From contig JAAETH010000750.1 in assembly GCA_024228575.1 (NCBI GenBank), positions 1 through 41,694 on the forward strand: DNA of 41,694 bases, given 5' to 3'. The notes beneath the pieces are model-generated. The model did no database searches. It was not told the origin of the DNA and saw only the letters and a program-made list of their open reading frames with translations. The DNA is from Actinomycetes bacterium. Lineage in GTDB: Bacteria > Actinomycetota > Acidimicrobiia > Acidimicrobiales > Poriferisodalaceae. This document shows positions 8,022-20,191 of this stretch, piece by piece; the stretch's first letter is position 1, and each line of letters opens with the position of its first letter. A program made the position numbers and the translations under genes.

Positions 8022-8540
8022 ATGACCGGTTCATTCGATCCGTTCTCGGGTTCTGACTCGAGCAACCCCGACAATCCCGACAATCCGAGACCGCCCCATC
8101 CACCCCAGGATCTCGCGCCGGCGGATCCACCTCAGGATCTCGCGCCGGCGCCTCCGGGCAACCACTTCACGCCTCCACCTCCCCCACCTCGCGGGTACAC
8201 GAACGAACTGCCACCCGGTTTCGCGGAACGGCCACAGGTACCGGGCGAACCCGTGTGGCAGGGCCAGCTGACCGGTGCCGCAGGGCCCTATTACATCAAG
8301 CCTGGAGGCAACGCGGGGGCGGCTCTGGCTGTCGCCATCATCGGCCTGGTGTTGTGCCAATTCCTGGCCCCGGTCGCCATCGTCATGGGCAAGAGGGCCC
8401 GAGACCAGATCGACCGCGGTCGCGGCAACCCCTCGCAGAGGGGCACGGCAACTGCCGCCTTCGTCATCGGCATCATCGGCACGGTCATCCTCTGCCTGGC
8501 GATCCTGTTCCTCATCACCGCTGGCAGCAGTCGGTCATGA
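8022..8540 (+). CDS. Proline-rich DUF4190-like membrane protein
   Basis: The first 85 residues are Pro/Asp/Asn-rich and disordered, containing the duplicated block PPQDLAPA. Two hydrophobic segments follow (about 100-122 and 145-168), separated by a short basic loop with GKRARDQIDRGRGNPSQRG. This is the usual form of actinobacterial DUF4190-type proteins, with a cytoplasmic Pro-rich tail and a two-TM hairpin. The function is unknown. ATG 8022 starts 3 bases after the hydrolase stop, and its own stop overlaps the next gene (ATGA). Confidence 0.78.
   Translation: MTGSFDPFSGSDSSNPDNPDNPRPPHPPQDLAPADPPQDLAPAPPGNHFTPPPPPPRGYTNELPPGFAERPQVPGEPVWQGQLTGAAGPYYIKPGGNAGAALAVAIIGLVLCQFLAPVAIVMGKRARDQIDRGRGNPSQRGTATAAFVIGIIGTVILCLAILFLITAGSSRS
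8107..8150 (+). repeat. Short direct repeat inside the Pro-rich coding region
   Basis: The 17-base unit AGGATCTCGCGCCGGCG occurs exactly twice (8107-8123 and 8134-8150) with a 27-base period. It encodes the repeated PPQDLAPA peptide, evidently a small in-frame tandem duplication. Confidence 0.85.
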
Positions 8541-8950
8541 CGATCCAAGCCACATACGAACACCCACGTCTTGTGGCACCCCCACGGCTCTTGGCCATCG
8601 GTGGGGTGGTGGCCGCGTTCGGCGCATCGTTCGTCGTTGGAGGCGAGGACGGGCCGACCCTGTGTCCGTACCGCAGGTGCACCGGCGGCTACTGCCCCGG
8701 TTGCGGCGCAACCCGCGCCGCATCGCGCTTCGTGCGAGGAGACTTCGGCGCCGCGTTCGCCGCGAATCCGGTGGCCGCGTTCATCGGCCTGCAGGTCGCC
8801 TTGGCGATGGTGTGGATCATCCTGCGACCCGACGCTGCGATCGGCTGGTTCGGCCCCCGGCTCCAATCGATCGCCACAACAAACGCCCTGTTGTTGCTGG
8901 TCGTGTGGCCCATCCGGTTGGCGGCTGGACACATCCCACTTGGGTTCTAG
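8537..8950 (+). CDS. DUF2752 membrane protein
   Basis: A 137-aa membrane protein with the DUF2752 signature: CPYRRCTG followed by CPGCGATRA (Cys43, 48, 53 and 56), then three hydrophobic helices (about 20-36, 75-97 and 113-130). The clustered Cys residues suggest a metal site or disulfides near the membrane surface; the biochemical role of DUF2752 is not known. ATG 8537 overlaps the preceding stop (ATGA), so it is coupled to the Pro-rich membrane protein; a joint membrane function is possible. Its TAG stop shares a CTAG tetranucleotide with the stop of the opposing mtr gene. Confidence 0.85.
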   Translation: MTIQATYEHPRLVAPPRLLAIGGVVAAFGASFVVGGEDGPTLCPYRRCTGGYCPGCGATRAASRFVRGDFGAAFAANPVAAFIGLQVALAMVWIILRPDAAIGWFGPRLQSIATTNALLLLVVWPIRLAAGHIPLGF

Positions 8951-10368
8951 CCAGAGTTCTCGTCGGAAAAGTCGAGAAGGGCGTTTTCGATGACCTCGGA
9001 GAGTGCCGGGTGGACGTACATCATCCCCGAGGCCATCTGGTCGACGGTCTGGCCGAACGCCATACCCTGAATGAGCTGTTGAATCAGGCTTGCCGCATGA
9101 GGCCCCATGATGTGGGCCCCGACGAGCCTGCGGGTCGCTCGGTCGGCGATCAGCTTGGCGAAGCTGGTGGTGTCCTCCATCGCCCAACCAGCGGCCGTGG
9201 AGCCATAGTCCTTGGTGGCGATCATGACGTCGATGCCCGCATCGCGTGCAGCGGGCTCGGTCATGCCGACCGCTGCCACCTGCGGATGGCTGAAGACAGC
9301 GTGCGGCGTGAGGCTGCGGTCGGTGAACCGCAGGTCGTCTGGATTGAGGATGTTGTGGCGCACGTCTCGCATCTCGAGGTTTGCCAGGTGTTTCAGCTGG
9401 AGCTCGTTGGACAGATCGCCGAACGCCCAAACGCCTGGGGCTGACGTGCGGCCCGCGTCGTCGACCAACACGCGCCAGCCACGATGTTCGATGCCGGCTT
9501 CGTCGAGATTCAGGGTGTCGCCGTTGGGTTTGCGACCGGTGGCCAGGAGGAGACACTCGGCGCTCACCGACTCGAGTTCGCCACTGATACTGCACCGATA
9601 GGTCATCTCGACCCCGTCACCGTTGTGATGCACCTCGTGTTCATAGGTCCCCGTGCGCACATCGACCTGTTGTGAGTAGACCTCGGTGAACCGCCTTGCC
9701 ACGTCTGGATCCTCGTGCCCCAGCAGGACGGGGCCGCGGTTGACCAGCTTGACGTCGACGCCGAACGACGAGAACACATGACCCATCTCGGTCGCGACGT
9801 AGCCGCCACCGAGGACCAGCATCGACTCGGGCAACTCGTCGAGACGCATGACGCTGTCGGACGTCTCGTAGCGCACCACCGGCAGGTCGAGCCGAGGATC
9901 GATTCCGGGGATCGGCGGAACGTTGGGTCGAGCACCTGCACCGAGAACGATGGTCGGAGCCGTCAGGTGCTGACCGTTGACCTCGATGACCCGCTGTTCA
10001 CCGTCGATGCGTTCGTCGGTGAACTTGCCCTCGCCGTGGAACACGGTGATGTTCGGGCACTCCTCGCCCACCCGGTATTGCTCGCCGGCGTGAGCGATTG
10101 GATCTATGCGACCAAAGACGCGGTCTCGAACATCGGTCCAGCGAATGCCGTCGAGTGTGGCATCGACGCCGTACATCTCGCTGTGTTTCACCATGTGGGC
10201 GATATCTGCGGCGTAGATGAACATCTTGGTCGGGATACACCCGACGTTCAGACATGTGCCACCGAACGCTCCCTTTTCTACGACGGCTATCTTCCAATCG
10301 TCGAACTCGGGTCCCGGGATCGAGTTCCCAGACCCGGTCCCAACGATGATCATGTCGAAGTGATTCAC
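8947..10368 (-). CDS. mtr: Mycothione reductase
   Basis: An NADPH-dependent flavoprotein disulfide reductase that returns oxidised mycothiol to the thiol form. The FAD-binding N-terminus has GTGSGNS at residues 10-16, a variant characteristic of Mtr rather than of lipoamide dehydrogenase. The redox-active pair is in GGTCLNVGCIPTK (Cys39, Cys44). The NAD(P)H loop is VLGGGYVATEMG and the C-terminal active-site His/Glu are in MYVHPALSEV. Length is 473 aa, close to mycobacterial Mtr. The start is GTG 10368 with AGGAGC 6 bases upstream; a longer open frame exists but adds unrelated sequence. With mscR at 19106, this shows the host uses mycothiol. Confidence 0.93.
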   Translation of the reverse strand: MNHFDMIIVGTGSGNSIPGPEFDDWKIAVVEKGAFGGTCLNVGCIPTKMFIYAADIAHMVKHSEMYGVDATLDGIRWTDVRDRVFGRIDPIAHAGEQYRVGEECPNITVFHGEGKFTDERIDGEQRVIEVNGQHLTAPTIVLGAGARPNVPPIPGIDPRLDLPVVRYETSDSVMRLDELPESMLVLGGGYVATEMGHVFSSFGVDVKLVNRGPVLLGHEDPDVARRFTEVYSQQVDVRTGTYEHEVHHNGDGVEMTYRCSISGELESVSAECLLLATGRKPNGDTLNLDEAGIEHRGWRVLVDDAGRTSAPGVWAFGDLSNELQLKHLANLEMRDVRHNILNPDDLRFTDRSLTPHAVFSHPQVAAVGMTEPAARDAGIDVMIATKDYGSTAAGWAMEDTTSFAKLIADRATRRLVGAHIMGPHAASLIQQLIQGMAFGQTVDQMASGMMYVHPALSEVIENALLDFSDENSG

Positions 10369-10510
10369 TTGGCGCTCCTGCCTGCACGGTACCGGTCGGT
10401 CGTCGACCCCAATGATGAACCGCTGCGCCGGATCAGACATTCCACAGGACGGGCAGCCGGGAACCGAGACGCGACCCGGCGATATGTGGCCAGATGGACC
10501 GGGCGATGCC

Positions 10511-11932
10511 CTAGGCCGAGACTGGGGGCCTGCGATGGTTCCACGGCATCTCGGCCTCGAAGCGCGATGCCACCCGTAGCAGGGCGGCTTCGTCGCCCAT
10601 GCGACCGACGATCTGACTTCCGACAGGGAGCCCATCGGTCGTCCAATGAAGGGGCAACGAGATGGCCGGATGGCCCGTCACGTTGAACGGCATAGTGAAA
10701 CGTCCGACCAGGCCATACAGGCGTCCGACACGCCACGGCTTGTCGGCGTCTGGTTCGGCCTCCGACGTCAACAGCGGTGGACAGCCAGACGTCGGTGTCA
10801 CCAGCAGATCGAACGGATGCATCCACTCGAACATCTGACGCACCCACACTTGTTGGGTCTCGGCCGCTGCAGCGGCATCCGCAGCTGAAATCGAGCGGCC
10901 TCGGTCCGCTGCCACCCAGTTGTAGGGGTCGACGTGTTCCTTCGCCAGTGGCCAGCCGAGCACCTCGCCCAACGCATCGACACGGCGGGTGATGCCTGCC
11001 ATCCATGCCCGCCCGTTGACCCTGCTGAGGGGCCCAAAGATCACCGACGCGTCGACCTCGACCACTTCACAACCCCACGACTCGAGTTGACGAGCCGCAA
11101 CCCATGCCGCCTCGACACACTCGGGATCGGCGTCGTATTCGGCTCCGGCGTCGGTCAGAACAGCAACTCTGGGGCGACCGATGTCTTGGCCCAGCTCGTC
11201 GCCGAACGGGCGACCCGGCGGAGGGAGCTGAAAAACACACGCTGGCGTGTGTCCGTGTGTCGCGTCCAACACGGCCGCTGTGTCTCGGACCGTGCGACTG
11301 ACGACGAGCTCGGACGTCAGACGGCTGACTCCTTCGGGCAACGGTTGACGCCCCCGGGTCGTCTTCAATCCGACCAGACCGTTCCAGCTCGCGGGCAACC
11401 GGGTAGATCCCCCACCGTCGTTGGCGTGAGCGACAGGGACCATCCCCGAAGCCACCGCTGCCGCCGAACCGCCGCTCGATCCTGATGGCGAACGGCCCAG
11501 GTCCCACGGGTTGTTGGTCGGACCGAACGCCTTGGGTTGGGTCACTGGCACGGTGCCGAGCTCTGGCAGGTTCGTCTTGCCCAGGGTCACGAGCCCCGCG
11601 GCCCGGAACCTGGCGCCGAGCACGCTGTCGGCAGGGGCACGGTTGTCGGCGGCCTTCATGGCACGGTTGCCCAGGTAGGTGGGTGTGCCCTTCTGCGTCG
11701 CTCCGATGTCTTTCAACAGGAACGGAACACCGCGCAGCGGACCATCGGGAGCGTCGTCGGCGCCGGCGATCGCCGCGTCGAACCACTCGAGCACAACTGC
11801 GTTCAGCTGAGGGTTCACCGCTTCGATTCGTTCCACCGCGGCCTCGGCGAGTTCGCGAGGTGTCGCCTGCCCTGACGAGACGAGTTCGGCATGGCCGACG
11901 GCATCGATGTCGGAGAGTGAGGAATCCTTCAC
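10511..11932 (-). CDS. Amidase (amidase-signature family)
   Basis: A Ser-cisSer-Lys amidohydrolase that cleaves carboxamides. The signature is complete: Lys74 in LLKDIG, the Gly/Ser-rich [13 protein letters not shown] around 151-163 (cis-Ser 152/153), and the nucleophile Ser176 in [12 protein letters not shown]. Length (473 aa) fits. The substrate is unknown. The start is GTG 11932 with AAAGGA about 9 bases upstream. It lies 90 bases downstream of the beta-lactamase-like hydrolase on the same strand; the two may share a transcript. A second, shorter amidase at 23080 is only distantly related. Confidence 0.92.
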   Translation of the reverse strand: MKDSSLSDIDAVGHAELVSSGQATPRELAEAAVERIEAVNPQLNAVVLEWFDAAIAGADDAPDGPLRGVPFLLKDIGATQKGTPTYLGNRAMKAADNRAPADSVLGARFRAAGLVTLGKTNLPELGTVPVTQPKAFGPTNNPWDLGRSPSGSSGGSAAAVASGMVPVAHANDGGGSTRLPASWNGLVGLKTTRGRQPLPEGVSRLTSELVVSRTVRDTAAVLDATHGHTPACVFQLPPPGRPFGDELGQDIGRPRVAVLTDAGAEYDADPECVEAAWVAARQLESWGCEVVEVDASVIFGPLSRVNGRAWMAGITRRVDALGEVLGWPLAKEHVDPYNWVAADRGRSISAADAAAAAETQQVWVRQMFEWMHPFDLLVTPTSGCPPLLTSEAEPDADKPWRVGRLYGLVGRFTMPFNVTGHPAISLPLHWTTDGLPVGSQIVGRMGDEAALLRVASRFEAEMPWNHRRPPVSA

Positions 11933-12022
11933 AACGATGGTCCTTTCGATTGGTAGTGACGAGTCCACTGGGGGGAGGCGGGATCTGCCGATGAGCGCCC
12001 GTGAGGCGCTGGCCGACGGCAA

Positions 12023-13252
12023 CTAGCAGAGGGCTCCGTAGATGAGTTGCTTCAGTTCCGGGCGGATCGGGTGATGGCTGGAGGGAAGCAGCTGGGTGAG
12101 GAAGATGACGTGCAGCTCCTCGGCGGGATCACACCAGAACGCGGTCGAGGCCGCGCCGCCCCAGGCGTATTCGCCGGGGCTCGAAACCACCTGTGTCATC
12201 GCCGGGTCGATCTGCACGGAGAAGCCGAGACCGAAGCCGACGCCGGTGTACGGCGTCTCGGACCAAAGTGGCGTGCCGGATGATTCGAGGTCCTTGCCGT
12301 CCGGCAGGTGATTGGATGTCATGAACTCGAGGGTCTTTCGACCGATGACCCGCAGGCCGTCGAGCTCGCCCTTGTTCATCAGCATCAGACAGAACCTGTG
12401 ATAGTCCGACATCGTCGAGACGAGGCCTCCGCCACCGCCCTCCCATGCAGGCTCGTTCTGGAACGGGCTCGTCTCGGCAGCGTCGAGCAGCGTCGCCTTG
12501 TTCGTCCGGGGATGCGGGAAGTAGTTGGAGGCCAGGCGATGAGACTCGCCCTCTCTGACCCTGAACGCTGTGTCGATCATTCCCAATGGACCGAGGACAT
12601 GATCCTGGAGGTACTCACCAAAGGGCTGACCCGAGATGACCTCGACCACCCGCCCCAACACGTCGGTCGAGTGCGAGTAGTTCCATTCGGCACCGGGGTC
12701 ACACATGAGTGGCAACGACGCAAGCGAGTCGATCGTCGCCCCGAGACCCTCGTGGCGCACTCCGAAATCGAAGCCGTTGGCCCGGTAGATCGCATCGACT
12801 GAGTGGGCGTTCATGAACCCGTAGGTGAGACCCGACATGTGGGTCAACAGATGATGGATGTTCATCTTGGTCTTGGCCGGGCGCAGACGAGGAGCCGTCG
12901 TGCTGCCACCCTCGAATACCTGCATATCGGCAAAACTCGGGATGTACTTCTCGACGGGATCGGTCAGCTTCACCCTTCCCTGTTCACACAGCTGCATGAC
13001 CGCAATCGAGGTGATCGGCTTGCTCATCGAGAAGAACCGGTAGATCGTGTCGGTCTCGACGGGGAGGTCGTTCTCGATGTCGCGACGACCGTAGGTGTCG
13101 AGATAGACGATCTTGTTGCGCCGGGCGATGAGGCAATACGTTCCCGGCAGTCGCCCATCGTCCACGTAGGCATGCATGTGCCTGGTGAGGTGCTCGAGGT
13201 GAGCGGAGGACATTCCCATGTCCTCAGGACTTGTTTCGAGTTCGATCGCCAT
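12023..13252 (-). CDS. Serine hydrolase of the beta-lactamase/class C PBP family
   Basis: A 409-aa protein with the class C fold motifs: SxxK as SMSK at residues 75-78 (nucleophile Ser75), YSH at 192-194 in place of YxN, and a C-terminal Gly-rich strand near WGGAAST that replaces the KTG box. In this broad family (EstB esterases, D-amino-acid amidases, LACTB-like proteases) most members are esterases or peptidases rather than true beta-lactamases. No signal peptide is visible, so it is cytoplasmic. The start is ATG 13252 with AAGGGG upstream and a TAGCTT -10-like hexamer at 13280-13285. It is divergent from the MFS exporter. Confidence 0.9.
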   Translation of the reverse strand: MAIELETSPEDMGMSSAHLEHLTRHMHAYVDDGRLPGTYCLIARRNKIVYLDTYGRRDIENDLPVETDTIYRFFSMSKPITSIAVMQLCEQGRVKLTDPVEKYIPSFADMQVFEGGSTTAPRLRPAKTKMNIHHLLTHMSGLTYGFMNAHSVDAIYRANGFDFGVRHEGLGATIDSLASLPLMCDPGAEWNYSHSTDVLGRVVEVISGQPFGEYLQDHVLGPLGMIDTAFRVREGESHRLASNYFPHPRTNKATLLDAAETSPFQNEPAWEGGGGGLVSTMSDYHRFCLMLMNKGELDGLRVIGRKTLEFMTSNHLPDGKDLESSGTPLWSETPYTGVGFGLGFSVQIDPAMTQVVSSPGEYAWGGAASTAFWCDPAEELHVIFLTQLLPSSHHPIRPELKQLIYGALC

Positions 13253-13279
13253 GTCGCCCCTTGGGTCGCTTCGTTCTGA

Positions 13280-13314
13280 AAGCTACCGCTCCGACCGCCG
13301 AAGGGAGATATCGT
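13280..13314. promoter_or_regulatory. Divergent promoter region, hydrolase / MFS exporter
   Basis: In the 91-base gap, TAGCTT (minus strand, 13285-13280) and TATCGT (plus strand, 13309-13314) are placed as -10 elements for the two divergent genes, each followed by a Shine-Dalgarno (AAGGGG in both). No convincing -35 was seen. Confidence 0.35.
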
Positions 13315-13343
13315 GCGCCGACATCGACGCAAGGGGATCGAGA

Positions 13344-14579
13344 GTGAGCGACGGGTCAACGCTGCGAGCGCTGCTGGCCGACCGCGATGTCCGTCTGGTG
13401 ATGATCAGCCGATTCTGCAACGCCGCGGCAGCGTCGGCACTGGCGCTCGGCGCGGGGAAGCTCGTCTTCGACATGACCGGCCGCGAAATCGATCTTGGCT
13501 TCATCGGGCTGGCCGAGTTCCTGCCGACGGCGTTGCTGGTGCTGATCGCCGGATCGATGGCCGACCGCTACGACAGGCGGCGCATCGCTTCGATCGCTCT
13601 CTTGTCGGAGGCCGCAGTTGCTGCGGCTACCGCCTGGTACACATCGACCTCCCCTACCTCGCCCGGCCTCCTCTTCGTGTTCGTACTACTTTTTGGCACC
13701 GCCAGAGGATTCGCCAACCCGGCGTCGCGATCGATACCTCCCCTCGTCGCGCCCGACGGCGAATTGCCGCGTGTCATGTCGACGATCGCTGCTACCTGGC
13801 AGCTGGCGGCCGTCGCCGGGCCGGTCATCGCGGGCTTCTTGTACACCGTCGATCCGGTCTGGCCGTTCGTTGCGATCGCAGCCATGCTGGTGATCTCGGC
13901 CGCGTCTCTTCATGTCGTCGAGTACAGGCGACCACAGGACGCATCTGACGAACGCCCGTCGCTGCGGTCGGCCATGGAGGGCCTTCGGTTCGTTCGGTCC
14001 GAACCGATCCTGCTGGCTGCGATCGGGCTCGACCTGTTCGCCGTTCTGTTCGGCGGAGCGGTGGCCCTGGCGCCTGCCCTGGCCGAGGAGCGCCTGGGTG
14101 TCGGAGCGCTCGGACTCGGCTGGCTTCGCGCCGCGGGCGGCATCGGTGCTGGCGTCACCGCGCTCTATCTGGCGGCAAATCCCTTCAATCGCCGCGTGGG
14201 CAGGACCCTTCTTGTCGCCGTGGGCATTTTCGGCATTGGAACGATCGGCCTGGGCCTGACCCGAAGCTTCTGGGTCGCGCTGCTCTTGTTGGGGCTCATA
14301 GCCGCGGCCGACATGGTGTCGGTATACATCCGCCTGACCATTGTTCCCCTCGTCACACCGGATCGCATGCGAGGTCGAGTTCTCGCCGTCGAGGCCGTAT
14401 TCATCGGAGCGTCGAACGAGCTCGGCGCGTTCGAGAGTGGTGTTACCGCCGAGTGGTTCGGCCTCGTCGGCTCGATCGTGCTCGGCGGTGCCATGACACT
14501 GCTCGTGGTCCTCATATGGTGGTTCTCGTTCAGGGGCCTGCGCGAGATCGATCGCTTCGAGGACCTCGAGTCCGCGTAG
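13344..14579 (+). CDS. MFS transporter (EntS/MFS_3-like exporter)
   Basis: A 411-aa polytopic membrane protein with about 11-12 hydrophobic segments. The cytoplasmic loop after the second helix reads GSMADRYDRRRI, the MFS motif A (G-x3-D-R-x-x-R-R). A further short motif, FGTARGFANPASRS, is typical of the MFS_3/enterobactin-exporter group (one third of the way in). Such proteins usually export small molecules with proton antiport. The start is GTG 13344 with AAGGGG 7 bases upstream. The adjacent PadR regulator could control efflux, but a separate operator-bearing promoter lies between them. Confidence 0.9.
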   Translation: MSDGSTLRALLADRDVRLVMISRFCNAAAASALALGAGKLVFDMTGREIDLGFIGLAEFLPTALLVLIAGSMADRYDRRRIASIALLSEAAVAAATAWYTSTSPTSPGLLFVFVLLFGTARGFANPASRSIPPLVAPDGELPRVMSTIAATWQLAAVAGPVIAGFLYTVDPVWPFVAIAAMLVISAASLHVVEYRRPQDASDERPSLRSAMEGLRFVRSEPILLAAIGLDLFAVLFGGAVALAPALAEERLGVGALGLGWLRAAGGIGAGVTALYLAANPFNRRVGRTLLVAVGIFGIGTIGLGLTRSFWVALLLLGLIAAADMVSVYIRLTIVPLVTPDRMRGRVLAVEAVFIGASNELGAFESGVTAEWFGLVGSIVLGGAMTLLVVLIWWFSFRGLREIDRFEDLESA

Positions 14580-14631
14580 CCAGGGGGAACTCGGTGGCCA
14601 GGACCTTCGGCCCTGCTCTGCAACTTCCTCG

Positions 14632-14659
14632 GTGACTACTCTGGAGGCAGAATAGTCAC
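14632..14659. promoter_or_regulatory. Palindromic operator, probable PadR binding site
   Basis: A perfect inverted repeat GTGACTA (14632-14638) / TAGTCAC (14653-14659), with inner TCT/AGA arms as well, lies 18 bases before the padR start. A -10-like TACTCT (14637-14642) is embedded in the left arm, so binding would block the promoter. PadR proteins commonly repress their own operons through such dyads. Confidence 0.65.
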
Positions 14660-14677
14660 TGGAGAGGAAGCTCATCC

Positions 14678-15217
14678 ATGCCCGCCAAGCTCGCCGTTCT
14701 CGGTCTGCTGGTCGAACAACCGCTGCACGGTTATGGCGTCGAACGCCTCATCGAACAGCGCGGCATGCGAAAGTGGACCTCGGTCGGTTTCTCGTCGATC
14801 TACCAGATACTCGATCAGCTCGTCGACGAGGGCTTGGCCAGCGTCGAGATCGTGCCCGCACCCGGACGAGGCAAACAACGACGTCTGCACAGCCCAACGG
14901 CTGCCGGTCGACGTTTGTGGGTTCTCGAGACAACCGCCGCGTTGGCGACGGTCGCCGACACCGACGAGGGTTTCCTCACCGCCTTTTCGTGCCTTCCGCT
15001 CCTCGATCCCGGTGTTGCCCTTGAGGCCCTCGAGCGCCGCCTCGCGAACCTGGACGCCGGCATCGCAGCGCTCGAACACGACCGCAGCCAGGTCGGCCCG
15101 GTCCCCGATTTCATCGATGCGATGTTCGGCTACACCCGAACCCGACTGCTCGCCGCCCGCGCCTGGCTGGTCGAGTTCCTGTCGACTCTCTCCACACCCA
15201 AGGAAACACAACCATGA
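14678..15217 (+). CDS. PadR-family transcriptional regulator
   Basis: A 179-aa PadR protein. Residues 1-75 form the winged helix: LAVLGLL, PLHGYGVERLI and SIYQILDQLVDEGLA are the usual PadR helices, followed by the wing with GKQRRLHSPTAAGRR. The rest (about 100-175) is the helical dimerisation domain. Members repress genes for detoxification or efflux and are released by a ligand. The start is ATG 14678 with GAGAGGAAG upstream. Its stop overlaps the start of the GyrI-like gene (ATGA), and a strong palindrome in its promoter suggests autoregulation. The MFS exporter just upstream is a plausible further target. Confidence 0.92.
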   Translation: MPAKLAVLGLLVEQPLHGYGVERLIEQRGMRKWTSVGFSSIYQILDQLVDEGLASVEIVPAPGRGKQRRLHSPTAAGRRLWVLETTAALATVADTDEGFLTAFSCLPLLDPGVALEALERRLANLDAGIAALEHDRSQVGPVPDFIDAMFGYTRTRLLAARAWLVEFLSTLSTPKETQP

Positions 15218-15825
15218 CCAATATCGATCTGAAGAAGGTCCACCGGGATCACTACAGCGCAAAAACGTCGCCGGCCATCGTCGACGTGCCCGACCACAAC
15301 TACCTGATGATCGACGGGGCCGGTGATCCGAACACTGCGACCGAGTACACCGACGCCATCACGTCGCTCTATCCAATCGCCTACGGCCTGCGCGCAGCGA
15401 TCAAGGACGCCACCGGCGACGCCTACACGGTGATGCCCCTCGAGGGTCTGTGGTGGACCCCCGACATGGCCGATTTCGACCCGAACGACAAGGCGAACTG
15501 GCTCTGGACCGCCATGATCTGCCTTCCCGACGCTGTCACCGACGAGATGGCGGCTGAGGTGTTTGCGGCGGTGACCTCCAAGAAGAAGCTCGCCGCCGGC
15601 CACAAGGCCAGAGTCGAGACCTATTCCGAGGGCCAGGCCGCCCAGGTCATGTACGTCGGCTCGTATTCCGAGGAGGGCCCTAGCATCATGGCGCTACACG
15701 ACTTCATCGCCGAGTCGGGTGGAACCCTGTCCGGCAAACACCACGAGATCTACCTCTCGGATCCGCGCAAAACCGAACCGGACCGCTTGAAGACGATCAT
15801 CCGCCAGCCCTTCGACAGGGCCTGA
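15214..15825 (+). CDS. GyrI-like small-molecule-binding protein
   Basis: A 203-aa protein of the GyrI-like (SRPBCC-independent, SOUL/GyrI fold) group: the N-terminus has VPDHNYLMIDGAGDPN, then YPIAYGLRAAIK and a later MYVGSYSEEGPSI segment, all typical of stand-alone GyrI-like domains. Such domains bind amphipathic small molecules and some hydrolyse cyclopropane-containing toxins. The gene is translationally coupled to padR (ATGA overlap), a frequent pairing, so it probably senses or sequesters the ligand of that regulator. No catalytic residue can be assigned with confidence. Confidence 0.85.
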   Translation: MTNIDLKKVHRDHYSAKTSPAIVDVPDHNYLMIDGAGDPNTATEYTDAITSLYPIAYGLRAAIKDATGDAYTVMPLEGLWWTPDMADFDPNDKANWLWTAMICLPDAVTDEMAAEVFAAVTSKKKLAAGHKARVETYSEGQAAQVMYVGSYSEEGPSIMALHDFIAESGGTLSGKHHEIYLSDPRKTEPDRLKTIIRQPFDRA

Positions 15826-18984
<3,159 letters not shown>

Positions 18985-19028
18985 CCCTTCCGAGAACTCG
19001 ACACGAAGGCCGGTCCCGGTGGCTCGAC

Positions 19029-19045
19029 TATCGCTGCTTGCGATA
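19029..19045 (+). promoter_or_regulatory. Stem-loop and -10 element upstream of mscR
   Basis: TATCGC (19029-19034) and GCGATA (19040-19045) form a perfect 6-bp stem with a 5-base loop. A -10-like TACAGT follows at 19066-19071 and GGGGGA precedes ATG 19106. The hairpin could end lacZ transcription or serve as an operator; it lacks a T-tract. Confidence 0.4.
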
Positions 19046-19105
19046 ACACCACCTGTGCTCTGGCGTACAGTGATGTCTCAAATCACTCGCCTTTGGGGGA
19101 TACCA

Positions 19106-20191
19106 ATGCCGCAGACAGTCAAGGGCGTGATCGCCCGTTCAGTCGGAGAACCGGTCGAGCTGACCGACATAGTCATCCCCGACCCGGGCCCGGGCGAGGC
19201 GGTCGTCGCCATCCAGGCATGCGGTGTGTGTCACACCGACCTCCACTACCGCGAGGGCGGCATCAACGACGAGTTCCCGTTCCTGCTGGGCCACGAGGCC
19301 GCAGGTGTCGTCGAATCGGTTGGCCACGGTGTCACCGGTGTGGCCGTCGGCGACTTCGTCATCCTCAACTGGCGTGCCGTCTGCGGGAGTTGCCGCTCGT
19401 GCCTGAAGGGCAAGCCGCACCTCTGTTTCAGCACCTTCAACGCAAGCCAGAAGATGACCCTCGAAGACGGCACCGAGCTGTCGCCTGCGCTGGGCATCGG
19501 CGCCTTCGCCGAGAAGACCCTCGTACACGCTGGTCAGTGCACAAAGGTCGATTCATCTGCCGATCCCGCCGCTGCAGGGTTGCTGGGGTGTGGTGTCATG
19601 GCCGGCATCGGCGCCGCCATGAACACGGGCAACGTCACGAGGGGCGACAGCGTCGCCGTGTTCGGCTGCGGCGGGGTGGGCGATGCTGCCATCGCAGGTG
19701 CTCACCTGGCCGGTGCCAGCAAGATCATCGCCGTCGACATCGACGACACCAAGCTCGAATGGGCCAAGGGGTTCGGAGCCACCCACACGGTCAACTCGAG
19801 CCAGGTCGACGCCGTCGAAGCGATTCAGGAGCTGACCGATGGCAATGGTGTTGATGTGGCGATCGAGGCCATCGGTTTACCAGAGGTCTACAAGCAGGCC
19901 TTCGAGGCTCGCGACCTCGCCGGTACCGTGGTCCTGGTCGGCGTCCCGAACCCGACCATGTCGCTCGAGCTGCCGTTCATCGAGGTCTTCGGACGGGGCG
20001 GATCGCTCAAATCGAGCTGGTACGGCGATTGCCTGCCATCTCGCGACTTCCCGATGCTGATCGATCTGTACAAACAGGGACGCCTCGACCTCGACGCCTT
20101 CGTCAGCGAGCGCATCGGCCTGGGCGACGTCGAAGATGCGTTCCACAAGATGGAGCGCGGCGAAGTCCTCCGATCAGTGGTGGTGCTGTGA
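19106..20191 (+). CDS. mscR: S-(hydroxymethyl)mycothiol dehydrogenase (formaldehyde detoxification)
   Basis: A zinc- and NAD-dependent class III-like alcohol dehydrogenase that oxidises the adduct of formaldehyde and mycothiol; the family member MscR also acts on S-nitrosomycothiol. At 361 aa it has the same length as mycobacterial MscR/AdhE2 and shares its distinctive stretches [34 protein letters not shown] and [10 protein letters not shown]. Catalytic zinc ligands are Cys42 and His63; the structural zinc cysteines are C93, C96, C99 and C107. The NAD loop is [11 protein letters not shown]. The start is ATG 19106 after GGGGGA. It is coupled by a 4-base overlap to the metallo-hydrolase, the pairing also found in mycobacteria. 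Confidence 0.95.
   Translation: MPQTVKGVIARSVGEPVELTDIVIPDPGPGEAVVAIQACGVCHTDLHYREGGINDEFPFLLGHEAAGVVESVGHGVTGVAVGDFVILNWRAVCGSCRSCLKGKPHLCFSTFNASQKMTLEDGTELSPALGIGAFAEKTLVHAGQCTKVDSSADPAAAGLLGCGVMAGIGAAMNTGNVTRGDSVAVFGCGGVGDAAIAGAHLAGASKIIAVDIDDTKLEWAKGFGATHTVNSSQVDAVEAIQELTDGNGVDVAIEAIGLPEVYKQAFEARDLAGTVVLVGVPNPTMSLELPFIEVFGRGGSLKSSWYGDCLPSRDFPMLIDLYKQGRLDLDAFVSERIGLGDVEDAFHKMERGEVLRSVVVL

Noticed and set aside
8255-9595. Long open frames on both strands over the DUF2752/mtr junction
   Set aside because: Arg-rich, without domains; the true frames carry DUF2752 and mycothione reductase signatures.
10369-10635. N-terminal extension of mycothione reductase
   Set aside because: The frame stays open upstream of GTG 10368, but family length and a good AGGAGC site fix the start there.
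12023-13252. Call as an antibiotic-resistance beta-lactamase
   Set aside because: No signal peptide, YSH in place of YxN and no KTG box; the family is mostly esterases and peptidases.
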